Under the pieces are notes generated by a model, which saw nothing but the letters and a program-made list of their open reading frames with translations, had not been told where the DNA came from and did not search any database. Positions 18,226-27,704 of a stretch of 50,819 bases of DNA are shown here, in pieces. Each line of letters starts with the position of its first letter. Within the stretch, counting starts at the first letter, position 1. Origin of the DNA: Bacteroidota bacterium (GTDB taxonomy: Bacteria > Bacteroidota > Ignavibacteria > Ignavibacteriales > Melioribacteraceae); assembly GCA_021820065.1 (NCBI GenBank), contig JAKAEE010000002.1:1-50819 (forward strand), written 5' to 3'. A program made the translations under genes and the position numbers.

Positions 18226-18244
18226 TGCCGGATAAGCTCCGGCA
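18226..18244 (-). terminator. Putative terminator downstream of ackA
   Basis: On the minus strand TGCCGGA-GCTTA-TCCGGCA forms a perfect 7-bp stem 27 bp past the ackA stop, followed by TCTTAGTTTT. The T-run is weak, so this could also be a REP-like hairpin. Confidence 0.5.
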
Positions 18245-18271
18245 CCATACAAAAATTAATATTCGATCAAA

Positions 18272-19501
18272 TCAATTAGAACTAGCAGCAGCATGAACAA
18301 TTAGCTGTTCTCTAACTATCTCCTCAGTATCCAACGCGATAACAAGTTCTTCGTTGGTTGGAATGCGCAGCACTTTCACTTTCGATTGCGCAGATGAGAT
18401 AACACATTCACCTTGGACATTTTGATTGGCATTGTCATCAAAACTTATTCCTAGAAATTCCATATTCAAACATACATCGTGACGAACCATGATAGAATTT
18501 TCTCCAATTCCGCCGGTAAAAACAAGCGCATCCAAACCGCCCATAGCGGCAGTGTAAGCGCCGATATATTTTTTAATTCGATAAGTAAAAACATCGAATG
18601 CGTATTTGGCTTTCTTGTTGCCTTCGCCAACGGCTTCTTCGATCTCGCGCATATCGCTGCTTTCGCCGCTGATACCGATCAATCCGCTGTGTTTATTCAA
18701 AAGTGTGTTTGCTTCCGAAAGTGATAATCCTTCTTTTGCCATGATGTAAAGAATTACCGACGGATCCATGTCGCCGCTTCTTGTTCCCATTATCAAACCT
18801 TCGAGCGGCGTGAATCCCATAGTCGTATCAACCGATCTGCCATGATCAACCGCCGCCATCGAGCATCCGTTACCAAGATGCGCGGTAATAATTTTCAATT
18901 GATCCATCGGCTTTCCTAAAATCTGCGCGGCTCTTTCGGAAACGTAACGGTGAGATGTGCCGTGGAATCCGTAACGGCGGATTTTATATTTCTTGTAAAG
19001 CTCGTATGGAATTCCGTACAGATAAGCTTGCGGCGGCATCTTTACATGAAACGCAGTATCGAACACGCCAACCTGCGGAGTGTTAGGCAAATGATCTTTT
19101 GCTGCTTGAATGCCTTTTATGTTCGGCGGATTGTGGAGCGGCGCAAGTTCGATATTATCTTTGAGCGCTTTCATTACTTGTTCGGTAATTAGCACGGAAC
19201 CGGAAAATGTTTCGCCGCCGTGCACAACGCGGTGACCGACCGCTTGAATTTCATTTCTGTCTTTGATGACACCATGATTCGGTGAAAGTAAAACCGCAAT
19301 AACATATTCGATCGCAATTGAATGATCTAAAATTTCGCCGACGATTCTTATTTTCTCGCGATCATGAGGAGAATGAGTCAGTACCGCACTGGTCATCCCG
19401 ATTCGTTCTACCATTCCTTTTGCGAGAGCAATTCTGGAATCGGTATCTATGAATTGATATTTTATTGATGAACTTCCGCAGTTAAGAACTAAAACTTTCA
19501 T
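18272..19501 (-). CDS. ackA: Acetate kinase
   Basis: The 409-residue protein has the acetokinase signatures: LNCGSSSIKYQ at the N-terminus, VGHRVVHGG, GVFDTAFH, RRYGFHGTSH, ITAHLGNGCSM, TMGFTPLEGLIMGTRSGDMDP, and FTGGIGENS near the C-terminus. It interconverts acetyl phosphate + ADP with acetate + ATP, giving substrate-level ATP in fermentation. The gene lies 11 bp downstream of the 3-hydroxyacyl-CoA dehydrogenase gene on the same strand, so the two probably share a transcript, linking it to acyl-CoA metabolism. No phosphotransacetylase is in the window. If a BMC pathway producing acetyl-CoA exists in this organism, this enzyme could be its final ATP-yielding step, which is inference. Confidence 0.97.
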   Translation of the reverse strand: MKVLVLNCGSSSIKYQFIDTDSRIALAKGMVERIGMTSAVLTHSPHDREKIRIVGEILDHSIAIEYVIAVLLSPNHGVIKDRNEIQAVGHRVVHGGETFSGSVLITEQVMKALKDNIELAPLHNPPNIKGIQAAKDHLPNTPQVGVFDTAFHVKMPPQAYLYGIPYELYKKYKIRRYGFHGTSHRYVSERAAQILGKPMDQLKIITAHLGNGCSMAAVDHGRSVDTTMGFTPLEGLIMGTRSGDMDPSVILYIMAKEGLSLSEANTLLNKHSGLIGISGESSDMREIEEAVGEGNKKAKYAFDVFTYRIKKYIGAYTAAMGGLDALVFTGGIGENSIMVRHDVCLNMEFLGISFDDNANQNVQGECVISSAQSKVKVLRIPTNEELVIALDTEEIVREQLIVHAAASSN

Positions 19502-19512
19502 TGATTCCTCTT

Positions 19513-20472
19513 CTAGTTAATTCGTTTTCCCTCTTCATCGTATTTGAAAAATCCCTCGCCGGTTTTTTTACCAAGTTTTCTTTCGCGAACAAGTTTTCGA
19601 AGGATCGGACAAGCACGATATCGCGGTTCACCAAGCGTAGCCCACAAGGTTTCCATCCACGCGAGCACTTCATCCAGTCCCATCGCGTCCGCCATTTCGA
19701 GCGGACCGGTGTTAAAGTTGTAACCGAGTCTCATCGCTGTATCAATATCTTTCGCGCTCGCAACTCCTTCCAGCAAAATGTGCATCGCTTCATTAAGCAG
19801 CGGAACGATTGCGCGCGTGGTTACGAATCCGGGGTACTCATAAACTTCAACCGCGGTCTTGCCGATTTTTGCCGCAAACTTTTTAATGATCTCAACTGTC
19901 TTATCCGATGTTTCTAGCGCGCGTACCAATTCTACCAGCGGCACTTTAGGAACCGGATTCAAGAAGTGCATACCGATAATTCTATCTCGCCGTTTTGTTA
20001 CTTCGGCAATTTTTGTCAAACTCAAAGTAGATGTATTCGAAATGAAAATTGTTTCCGGCTTGGCAATTACATCAAGCTCGCGGAAAATTTTTCTTTTCAA
20101 ATCATAATTTTCATCAACCGCCTCAATTAATAAATCACATTCTGGAATTTCATTTTTATCTACAGTCCATTTTATTCTGGTTAGAACGGATTTCATTTCG
20201 CTTTGTGTCATAGCCCAGCGGGAGATTTCCCTTTCCATTGTAGTCTTAAGACTTTCGGTTGCGCGTTCAATCTGTTCCTGGTCGCGTTCTACTACCAAAA
20301 CATCGATACCGGCAGCAGCTATTGTTTGCGCAATACCTTGTCCCATAACACCGGCGCCAACAATTGCAACGTATTCTATTCTTTCCAACTCTTCTATTCT
20401 TTGAACACTACCGAGGAGATCTTCCAACTTTAATTTTTCTTCTGCCATTTTATCTTTCATTTTTGTTTTCAA
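19513..20472 (-). CDS. 3-hydroxyacyl-CoA (3-hydroxybutyryl-CoA) dehydrogenase
   Basis: The 319-residue single-function enzyme has the NAD-binding motif VAIVGAGVMGQGIAQTIA (preceded by ~35 extra charged residues), the catalytic-His motif GMHFLNPVPKVPLVELV, SNTSTLSLTKIA, PGFVTTRAIVPLLNEA and the C-terminal MRLGYNFNTGPLEMADAMGLD domain. It oxidises or reduces 3-hydroxyacyl-CoA with NAD(H), as in butyrate-type metabolism or beta-oxidation. Three Met codons (residues 1, 5, 9) are possible starts, and the conserved domain begins well after all of them. It lies immediately upstream of ackA on the same strand, while the upstream side opens on a ~150-bp AT-rich gap and then the composite repeat. Specificity for C4 substrates is likely but not proven. 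Confidence 0.92.
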   Translation of the reverse strand: MKTKMKDKMAEEKLKLEDLLGSVQRIEELERIEYVAIVGAGVMGQGIAQTIAAAGIDVLVVERDQEQIERATESLKTTMEREISRWAMTQSEMKSVLTRIKWTVDKNEIPECDLLIEAVDENYDLKRKIFRELDVIAKPETIFISNTSTLSLTKIAEVTKRRDRIIGMHFLNPVPKVPLVELVRALETSDKTVEIIKKFAAKIGKTAVEVYEYPGFVTTRAIVPLLNEAMHILLEGVASAKDIDTAMRLGYNFNTGPLEMADAMGLDEVLAWMETLWATLGEPRYRACPILRKLVRERKLGKKTGEGFFKYDEEGKRIN

Positions 20473-20623
20473 TTAACCATTTCAAAAATACTCAAATTGA
20501 GAGCTAGAATCCTTAAAAAACAAGATTCATACCAAGGAAAGATTTCAAAAAAGATTAAAAATTAAAAGGCAGCGACCTTCTTTTTACTAAAACTAATAAT
20601 TGAAGAAGCCGGCGTGAGAATAG

Positions 20624-20932
20624 TTGGTTAGTCATGTTACGTACTTTTCCGAAGGATCGTTCCGACATAATCTTAATCGTAATCTTGCACGCCTTGCGTC
20701 GCCGCCCGCTTCGACTCGTAAGACTTGTCGAAACGAGGCGAGAAGGCGAGGCAGGCTAGTAATCGAGTTCCGGCAATGCCGTCACTATGTGATAAATCCG
20801 ATTAAGATTACGATTATGAGCCTGCCTCGACTTGCGCTGCCTCGATTCAACCATCGAGTGGAAGCGGGTCGGGCAAGGCGGGCACGATTAAGAATTGCTT
20901 GCGTAACGTGAGTTAGTTATCAAATACTCTTT
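20624..20932. repeat. Composite inverted-repeat element (MITE- or REP-cluster-like)
   Basis: About 310 bp with nested inverted pairs. These are TTAGTCATGTTACG at 20628 against the complement of 20902-20916 (11 of 14), GCACGCCTTGC at 20687 against GCAAGGCGGGCACG at 20873, and the 12-mer CCCGCTTCGACT at 20705 against its near-perfect inverse at 20857-20868. TAATCTTAATCGTAATC-type and GATTAAGATTACGATTATG-type runs at 20669 and 20798 are similarly mirrored. There is no transposase. The right edge coincides with the point where the truncated ABC ATPase loses homology. The gap 20473-20623 to its left is AT-rich and shows nothing I recognise. Confidence 0.65.
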
Positions 20933-21055
20933 CGGAAGTAGAATGCTGAAGAATTCCCCTCGTTGGATATCCAGGCTTACGTTTTGAAGCGCGGCAATGT
21001 CATCAAAGTTTTTTGAGATGTGATTGATCCTAAGCATGTTTACCGAACTATTCAT
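20888..21055 (-). pseudogene. Truncated ABC-transporter ATPase (N-terminal remnant)
   Basis: Reading leftward from an ATG at 21055, the first ~41 codons read as the start of an ABC transporter ATPase: LRINHISKNFDD, then AALQNVSLDIQRGEFFSILLP. In intact proteins the ILLGPSGCGKTT Walker A would come next. Here homology stops at the Pro (about 20933) and the frame runs into the adjoining repeat element for 14 more codons (KEYLITNSRYASNS) before TAA. The nucleotide-binding site and everything after it are missing, and no further ABC sequence is seen on the far side of the repeat, so this is a remnant and not a split gene. The best match in style is an iron/spermidine-type importer ATPase, but the fragment is too short to be specific. 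It diverges from recQ with 48 bp between starts. Confidence 0.72.
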
Positions 21056-21103
21056 ATTTTGAAGTGAAAATTAATTTTACGATTTCATCTGCCAAACAAA
21101 ATA

Positions 21104-23695
21104 ATGCTGACTGAACCAAAAGTCATACTTAATAAATTTTTCGGCTACACAGAGTTTCGCACTTCGCAAGAAGAAATTATTAATTCTATCATCGAAGGTC
21201 AAAATGTTCTTGCGATTTTGCCGACCGGCGGCGGGAAATCTATTTGCTACCAAATCCCCTCTTTGATGTCCAAAACTTTCGGGATTGTGATTTCACCGTT
21301 AATCGCATTGATGAAAGACCAAGTTGATTCTATTAACTCACAGCAGCCGATTGCAGCTTTCATCAACAGCACATTAGACTACCGAGAAACTGAAAAAGTT
21401 TTGGAGAATTTTCGTAACGGCAAATTTAAGCTTTTGTATTTATCCCCAGAAAAACTAAACAATCAGAGCTTCATTGAAAGAATAAAATCTCTCAACCCGG
21501 AATATGTTTTTGTAGATGAAGCGCACTGCATCAGCGAATGGGGACACAACTTTCGTCCCGGTTACAGAAAGATTAAATCGTTCATCGATTATGTTGAAAT
21601 AAAAAAGGTTGCGGCGTTCACGGCAACTGCAACGTCGGACGTTAGAAAAGATATAATCGATCAGCTTGGACTAGCCTCACCAAAAATTATTGTTAGAGGA
21701 TTTGAGCGCGCCAATTTTCACTTACACGTTTTTCAAACTCCACGTAAGAAAGAAAAGCTCGTAGAAATTCTTTCGATGAATCCCGGCTGCAGAATTATTT
21801 ACGCCGCGACAAGAAAACTCACTGAAGAAATTGCCGAACATCTGCGCTCATATAGTATAGATGCCGTTTATTATCATGCCGGTTTAACCGCGGAATTAAG
21901 AAGACTGATTCAAGATGATTTTATTAGCGGCAGAGTTCAAACGATTGTTGCAACAAACGCTTTCGGCATGGGGATCGATAAAAGTAATATACGCTCAATC
22001 ATTCATTTTAACATGCCGGGCACAATTGAGAATTATTATCAAGAGATCGGGAGAGCGGGCCGCGACGGCAATGAATCCAACATTTTTCTTCTCTATGATG
22101 AAAAAGACAAAATCATTCAGCAGTTTTTTATCAACACATCTTTTCCCACACGTGAACAAATTGAAATAGTTTACGACGCACTTTGTAACAGAAGCAGTGT
22201 TGCGCTCGGCACTCGTCCCGACGAAGCAATTCTACTGGATAAAAACTTCTATTCGCTCGTTCAACCAAAAAAAATTTCCAACGGTATAGCCGAATCGGCA
22301 ATTAGAGTTTTGGAAGAATCGGGTTACACAAAGGGAAAATCGCCCGCAGAGCACAAGCACTTTTGCAAGTTCCTGCTGGAACCTTCGAAGCTAAGTCTTT
22401 ATGTAAAATTTTTTGCGGATAATGAGATGAAGGATTTGGTCGTTCTTATCTCACGCGAATATGGGGGTAATATCTTTTCGCAAAAAACTTCTTTGAGCAT
22501 TCACAACCTTGCGCGCACTTTGGATACGACGACAGACGAAATTATCGACCAACTGGAAACTTTGTCGCGTGCGGGTATTCTTGAATATGAAAGACCAACC
22601 TTTGAACCATCAGTTTATTTGACTACTGAGCGGGTTAAAGCAGCCGATCTCAAACTAAATCTTGATAAGACAAAAAACATTCTTGAACATTCAAAACTAA
22701 AGCTAGAGAAAATGATCGGTTACGTTTTTTCAGAAGAGTGCCGTTTCAAATATATCTTAGAATATTTTGGTCAGACAACTACGGACTACAAATGCGGAAA
22801 GTGCGACAGATGTTCCGGTTCATCCGGGTTGAAACAAAACACTTTGGATTATCTGGAGGAAATTATTCTTCAAACCGTTCACGAAGCCAAAATTCCGTTG
22901 AAGAAGAAATACATCGTTCAACTTCTTACAGGAAAATCAAAACATCCGTCAATTAGAAAATTCTCAACATACGGCACATGCATTCATTTTAAAAACGATG
23001 AAATAGAAAGGGCAATTGATTCGCTCATTCATTCAAAAATGCTTTTAGGCGCAAACGACACGATTGTACTTGCCCATGCGGCAATTGAAGAATATGCTTC
23101 GCCTGCAAATGATGAGAAAGAAGTTTCGAACGCAAACTTTGAAAACGAGCTCAAGCTTTTCAATCTTTTGCGGCAAGTGCGAAAAGAAGCTGCTGCTAAG
23201 TTCAATCAGCCGGCTGAAATAATTTGTCCCGATGAAGTTTTAAGATTAATTACGAAGGAGAAACCGGCAACTCATTCTGCTCTTCTCAAGATCAAAGGAT
23301 TCAACAAAAGAATTTTGAACAAGGTCGGTGATGAATTCCTAAACCTAATCAGAGAATTTAAACAGTCTAGTGATTTATCGTGTTTGCTTAAAAACAAAAA
23401 TTTGCCGGATCAAGCATTCAAGATTTTGGAATTGGTTCAGAAGAAATACTCGCTTTTCGATATCGCTTCTTTCACAAAGTTACCGGAATCTATTGTCTCT
23501 GCCCAGATAGAAACGCTAATCGAAATGATACCGAGTCTGGAGATTAATTCGTTGTTTGAAAAAAAAGAATTTGAAATCATCAACAAGAAAATAGATTCCG
23601 GTATAACGGATCTGAAAGAATTACGCACAGAGTTAGAAAACAAAATCGGTTATGCTAAACTGAGAATCGCTCTTGCTAAGAAGAGAGTTACTTAA
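21104..23695 (+). CDS. recQ: RecQ-family ATP-dependent DNA helicase
   Basis: The 863-residue protein has the RecQ core: GYTEFRTSQEEII (motif 0), LPTGGGKSICYQ Walker A (~39-50), VDEAHCISEWGHNFRPGY (DEAH box and aromatic-rich loop), FTATAT, and NAFGMGIDKSNIR with QEIGRAGRDG (motifs V-VI). A zinc-binding segment with Cys in SEECRFKY and KCGKCDRC follows at ~545-570, then a winged-helix region and an HRDC-like domain (~700-770). The last ~90 residues are an additional helical, helicase-associated C-terminal region, making it longer than E. coli RecQ (~610). It unwinds 3'-tailed DNA in recombination and repair. It overlaps the convergent lipoprotein gene by 8 bp. Confidence 0.95.
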   Translation: MLTEPKVILNKFFGYTEFRTSQEEIINSIIEGQNVLAILPTGGGKSICYQIPSLMSKTFGIVISPLIALMKDQVDSINSQQPIAAFINSTLDYRETEKVLENFRNGKFKLLYLSPEKLNNQSFIERIKSLNPEYVFVDEAHCISEWGHNFRPGYRKIKSFIDYVEIKKVAAFTATATSDVRKDIIDQLGLASPKIIVRGFERANFHLHVFQTPRKKEKLVEILSMNPGCRIIYAATRKLTEEIAEHLRSYSIDAVYYHAGLTAELRRLIQDDFISGRVQTIVATNAFGMGIDKSNIRSIIHFNMPGTIENYYQEIGRAGRDGNESNIFLLYDEKDKIIQQFFINTSFPTREQIEIVYDALCNRSSVALGTRPDEAILLDKNFYSLVQPKKISNGIAESAIRVLEESGYTKGKSPAEHKHFCKFLLEPSKLSLYVKFFADNEMKDLVVLISREYGGNIFSQKTSLSIHNLARTLDTTTDEIIDQLETLSRAGILEYERPTFEPSVYLTTERVKAADLKLNLDKTKNILEHSKLKLEKMIGYVFSEECRFKYILEYFGQTTTDYKCGKCDRCSGSSGLKQNTLDYLEEIILQTVHEAKIPLKKKYIVQLLTGKSKHPSIRKFSTYGTCIHFKNDEIERAIDSLIHSKMLLGANDTIVLAHAAIEEYASPANDEKEVSNANFENELKLFNLLRQVRKEAAAKFNQPAEIICPDEVLRLITKEKPATHSALLKIKGFNKRILNKVGDEFLNLIREFKQSSDLSCLLKNKNLPDQAFKILELVQKKYSLFDIASFTKLPESIVSAQIETLIEMIPSLEINSLFEKKEFEIINKKIDSGITDLKELRTELENKIGYAKLRIALAKKRVT

Positions 23696-24032
23696 TCACG
23701 CTTTGTGCTTTCAAGCTATCCAGCATTACTTTCGCACGTTTGAAAAATCCATCCCATTCTTTAGGATCATCTTGGTAAGACTTTAACGCAGATTTAAACT
23801 GATCTTGTGTGATTTTATATTTAGCAAAAACTTTCTGCTGGTAAAAACGGAGTGAGTCGGGGTTGAAATCGTACTTCCCTTCCGCAACAAGATTTTCAAC
23901 GTAAATCTTGGCAAGCAAATCTCGTGGATATTTCTTTTGTGAGCAGTAAGAAAAAATAAATGATACGGCAATAACCGCACAAATAAGAAACTTATTTTTT
24001 TCTGCTCGCTTCAAATAAAATTTTCTTTTCAC
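23688..24032 (-). CDS. DUF4296-like lipoprotein, 114 aa
   Basis: A hydrophobic segment ending in FSYC (a lipobox-like sequence near residue 30) is followed by SQKKYPRDLLAKIYVENLVAEG and then VFAKYKITQDQFKSALKSYQDDP, the pattern of DUF4296, a Bacteroidota family of short helical lipoproteins of unknown function. Its 5' end overlaps the 3' end of the rhomboid gene by 41 bp, giving a basic n-region (KRKFYLKRAEKNK), so it is translated from the same transcript. The 3' end converges with recQ with an 8-bp overlap. Rhomboid-DUF4296 adjacency may mean a joint envelope role, which is only inference. Confidence 0.75.
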   Translation of the reverse strand: MKRKFYLKRAEKNKFLICAVIAVSFIFSYCSQKKYPRDLLAKIYVENLVAEGKYDFNPDSLRFYQQKVFAKYKITQDQFKSALKSYQDDPKEWDGFFKRAKVMLDSLKAQSVIK

Positions 24033-24909
24033 GATCGGTTAAGTTTTGATATCCGCTTTGGCTTATTTTATCCAAGATTCTGTCGATCTCTTCCTGTGAA
24101 ACCGAATCATCTTTTTTCGAGTTGTCGTTGATATCGTAGAATTTGGCGTCTTCAACATCATCTTTCTTAACGGCTTTCCGAAATGTCCGACCGAATTTGC
24201 CGGAAGAAAAAACGTCTTTTGGTTTTTTGAACGAATTTAAAATTCTCCGTCCGCTAAATTCTCCGCGGCGGTCGAGAAGAATGAATAAAAATCCGGTTAA
24301 AGCTCCACCCGCATGAGCCATGTGCGCTATCACACTTTGGTTACCGACCGACATGAATTCGAATATCACCATAATAGTGATTAAGTATTTCGCTTTAATC
24401 GGTATCAAGAAATAGAGAAAGATGTAACGATCTGGAAAGAACATTGCGAAAGCGATCATTACGCCAAAGACAGCGCCTGAAGCTCCGATAGTTGGAGCTA
24501 ATTCTTGTGATAGGAGCGGCGGAATTAGTGTTTGTGCAATTCCGGCACCCAGACCGCACACGAGGTAGAAAAGTAAAAACTTTCTTGAACCCATCACGTT
24601 CTCAATTTCCATTCCGAACATCCAAAGCACAAACATGTTGAACAAGATATGAGTAAAGCTTCCGTGCATAAACTGGTAGGTGAACAACTGCCAGATTTGA
24701 AAATTGTATTTTTCGCCAAGAGGATTGAGAGCAAAAAAATAGTCCATCCACCTGTCACCCGGAATGCCATTTATGAGGATGTTCCCAAAAATCATTTGGA
24801 TGAAAAAGACCACCACATTTGCTATTATCAAATTTTTCAGCACCGGCGGAAAAAAACTAAATCCGCCGTATCCGGACGGTCTATAATAATCTCGTGAATC
24901 TAATCCCAT
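23992..24909 (-). CDS. Rhomboid-family intramembrane serine protease with DUF6576-like tail
   Basis: The 305-residue membrane protein has about six transmembrane helices with the rhomboid motifs: FTYQFMHGSFTHILFNMF (HxxxHxxxN), the catalytic GASGAVFG Ser (~144) and the dyad His in AHMAHAGGALTG (~199). A cytoplasmic tail of ~95 residues ends in a DUF6576-like helical motif (VSQEEIDRILDKISQSGYQNL then TDREKKIL), a common C-terminal extension in Bacteroidota and Chlorobi rhomboids. It cleaves transmembrane segments of partner proteins, and its substrate here is unknown. The N-terminus is Gly/Tyr-rich (DSRDYYRPSGYGG). The downstream lipoprotein gene overlaps its 3' end. Confidence 0.92.
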   Translation of the reverse strand: MGLDSRDYYRPSGYGGFSFFPPVLKNLIIANVVVFFIQMIFGNILINGIPGDRWMDYFFALNPLGEKYNFQIWQLFTYQFMHGSFTHILFNMFVLWMFGMEIENVMGSRKFLLFYLVCGLGAGIAQTLIPPLLSQELAPTIGASGAVFGVMIAFAMFFPDRYIFLYFLIPIKAKYLITIMVIFEFMSVGNQSVIAHMAHAGGALTGFLFILLDRRGEFSGRRILNSFKKPKDVFSSGKFGRTFRKAVKKDDVEDAKFYDINDNSKKDDSVSQEEIDRILDKISQSGYQNLTDREKKILFEASRKK

Positions 24910-24979
24910 TTACTTTCCATTCTTTATAATGTGAAGTTAACCTTTTTCGCTTAATAACACCATTGCACAAAGTAAAAGC

Positions 24980-25176
24980 TCGCCTCGCTCGATGCAAGTC
25001 GAAGCGGGTAAGATTATGATTAAGAGCCTGCCTCAGCCTGCTGGCGGGCAAGAGTTACAAATTGTTCTACAACGGATTACAACATTAAGTTCTTGCTCGC
25101 CTCTCGACGAGCGTCCGCATCGTTATAATCCTGATCTTGCTCTTAATCTTACTCAGCTCTTAATCTTACTCAGCTC
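24980..25176. repeat. Dispersed-repeat cluster with a 17-bp tandem duplication abutting pgk
   Basis: This gap repeats the vocabulary of the 20.7-kb element: AGTCGAAGCGGG (inverse of CCCGCTTCGACT) at 24997-25008, GATTATGATTAAGAGCCTGCCTC at 25012 in two parts, and a CGCCTCTCGACGAGC segment near 25098. Its right end is a tandem duplication, CTCTTAATCTTACTCAG at 25140-25156 and again at 25157-25173, with a third partial unit running into the pgk stop codon. No gene is visible. Confidence 0.7.
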
Positions 25177-26376
25177 TTACTCATCTTCGTTGAGAGCAGC
25201 AACACCCGGCAAAACTTTTCCTTCTAAGAATTCCAAAGAAGCACCGCCGCCGGTTGAAACGTGAGTTACCTTATCATCGAGTCCGGCTTTCTTTATTGCC
25301 GCAGCAGAGTCTCCGCCGCCAATAATTGTTACAGCGCCTTGTGTGGTTGCTTGTGCTAACGCAGATGCAATCTCATCGGTTCCTTTTGCAAAATTATCGA
25401 ACTCAAACACACCCATAGGACCATTCCAGATAATTGTTTTGCTGGAAAGGACTACTTCTTTGAATTCATCAATTGTATTGGGTCCAATATCCAATCCCAT
25501 TTTGTCTGATGGAATTTTATCTGCCTCAACAACAGTAGAAGGAGAATCGTTCTTGAATTCCGATGCCACAACGTTATCTTGCGGCAGCATCACTTTTGCT
25601 TTTGAAGTTTTGAATTTGAGCAGCATTTGTTTCGCAAGATCAATTTTTTCTTCTTCAAGAAGCGACGAACCGATTTCGTATCCCATCGCTTTGTAAAATG
25701 TATAAGCCATACCTCCGCCGATTAATAAATTATCAACCTTCGGCAAAAGGTTTTCGATAACATCAATCTTACCGGAAATTTTGGAACCGCCCAATATTGC
25801 AGTAAACGGATGCACGGGATTTGCAACGGCTTCGCCGAGATACTGCAATTCTTTCTGCATCAAGTAACCCGCAGCGCAAACTTTAATATATTTTGTAATG
25901 CCTTCGGTTGATGCGTGTGCTCTGTGCGCGCTTCCGAATGCGTCATTGATATAAACATCGCCAAGTTCAGCAAGCTGCTGCGCAAATTCCGGATCGTTTT
26001 TTTCTTCTTCGGAATGAAATCTTAAATTTTCAAGAAGAACAACTTCGCCGTCCTTAAGCGAATTGACAATCGCTTTAACTTGATCACCAACACAATCCGG
26101 TGCAAACTTAACATCTTGATCAAGCAACTCACCTAATCTAATTGCAGCCGGCTTTAAACTATACTTAGGATTCGGTGCGCCTTTCGGTCTGCCGAGGTGA
26201 CTCATCAAAATGCAACGACCGCCATCGTTCATAATTTTTTTTATGGTCGGAAGCGCCGCGGTGATTCTGATATCGTCTGTAATTTTCAATTTCTCATCGA
26301 GGGGAACGTTAAAATCCACGCGGACTAAAACTCTCTTCCCCTTCAAATTAACTTTGTCAATGCTGAGTTTACTCAT
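25177..26376 (-). CDS. pgk: Phosphoglycerate kinase
   Basis: The 399-residue enzyme has [13 protein letters not shown] at the N-terminus, [63 protein letters not shown], the hinge [11 protein letters not shown] and the nucleotide loop [13 protein letters not shown] with a C-terminal [15 protein letters not shown]. It makes ATP from 1,3-bisphosphoglycerate in glycolysis or runs in reverse. The start follows a strong GGAGGA. It lies just downstream of gap on the same strand, but a strong intrinsic terminator separates them, so pgk is expressed partly by readthrough or from a promoter within the ~80-bp gap. Its 3' end is in direct contact with a tandem repeat. Confidence 0.98.
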   Translation of the reverse strand: MSKLSIDKVNLKGKRVLVRVDFNVPLDEKLKITDDIRITAALPTIKKIMNDGGRCILMSHLGRPKGAPNPKYSLKPAAIRLGELLDQDVKFAPDCVGDQVKAIVNSLKDGEVVLLENLRFHSEEEKNDPEFAQQLAELGDVYINDAFGSAHRAHASTEGITKYIKVCAAGYLMQKELQYLGEAVANPVHPFTAILGGSKISGKIDVIENLLPKVDNLLIGGGMAYTFYKAMGYEIGSSLLEEEKIDLAKQMLLKFKTSKAKVMLPQDNVVASEFKNDSPSTVVEADKIPSDKMGLDIGPNTIDEFKEVVLSSKTIIWNGPMGVFEFDNFAKGTDEIASALAQATTQGAVTIIGGGDSAAAIKKAGLDDKVTHVSTGGGASLEFLEGKVLPGVAALNEDE

Positions 26377-26402
26377 TTAAATTCCTCCGATAAACTTTTA
26401 AC

Positions 26403-26438
26403 TAAAAAAAAGACGCCCCGCCGACGGCGGGACGTCTT
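26403..26438 (-). terminator. Intrinsic terminator between gap and pgk
   Basis: On the minus strand AAGACGTCCCGCC-GAC-type loop-GGCGGGGCGTCTT forms a 13-bp GC-rich stem (one G-T pair) followed by an uninterrupted run of seven to eight T. It lies 21 bp past the gap stop. Confidence 0.9.
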
Positions 26439-26458
26439 GGCTGCAATTATCAAATAAA

Positions 26459-27517
<1,059 letters not shown>

Positions 27518-27625
27518 TTAACTTTCCTCCGTTTCATATATTGATTGAAAAATCGGTTCCAAATATAGTTATTGAGAAATGAAGATTCAATTTGGGTAAT
27601 TAAATTAAGATGAGCGATTGTCCAT

Positions 27626-27652
27626 TTGACATGAAAAAATTATCTTTATTAT
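27626..27652 (+). promoter_or_regulatory. Candidate promoter upstream of the Crp/Fnr gene
   Basis: TTGACA at 27626-27631 is followed after 15 bp by TATTAT at 27647-27652. Both boxes are good, but the spacing is two bases short of the optimum, so the call is tentative. It is 52 bp upstream of the ATG at 27705. Confidence 0.35.
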
Positions 27653-27704
27653 GTCATTTGGATGATCTGTGAGAAAGTTTGCCAACTAACATTTGAGGAA
27701 TTAA

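Noticed and set aside
20624..20911. 95-codon plus-strand open frame inside the composite repeat
   Set aside because: Arg-rich translation of repeat DNA (RLASPPAS, RRRGRLV) with no homology; the inverted-repeat structure explains it.
23437..23643. Minus-strand frame inside the recQ C-terminal region
   Set aside because: Antisense to an intact helicase gene with no family resemblance.
25140..25176. Short direct repeats considered as a CRISPR array
   Set aside because: Two adjacent 17-bp units with no spacers, no cas genes anywhere in the window.
24992..25264. 90-codon plus-strand frame over the repeat cluster and the pgk end
   Set aside because: Made of repeat sequence and antisense pgk; no ribosome binding site or family match.
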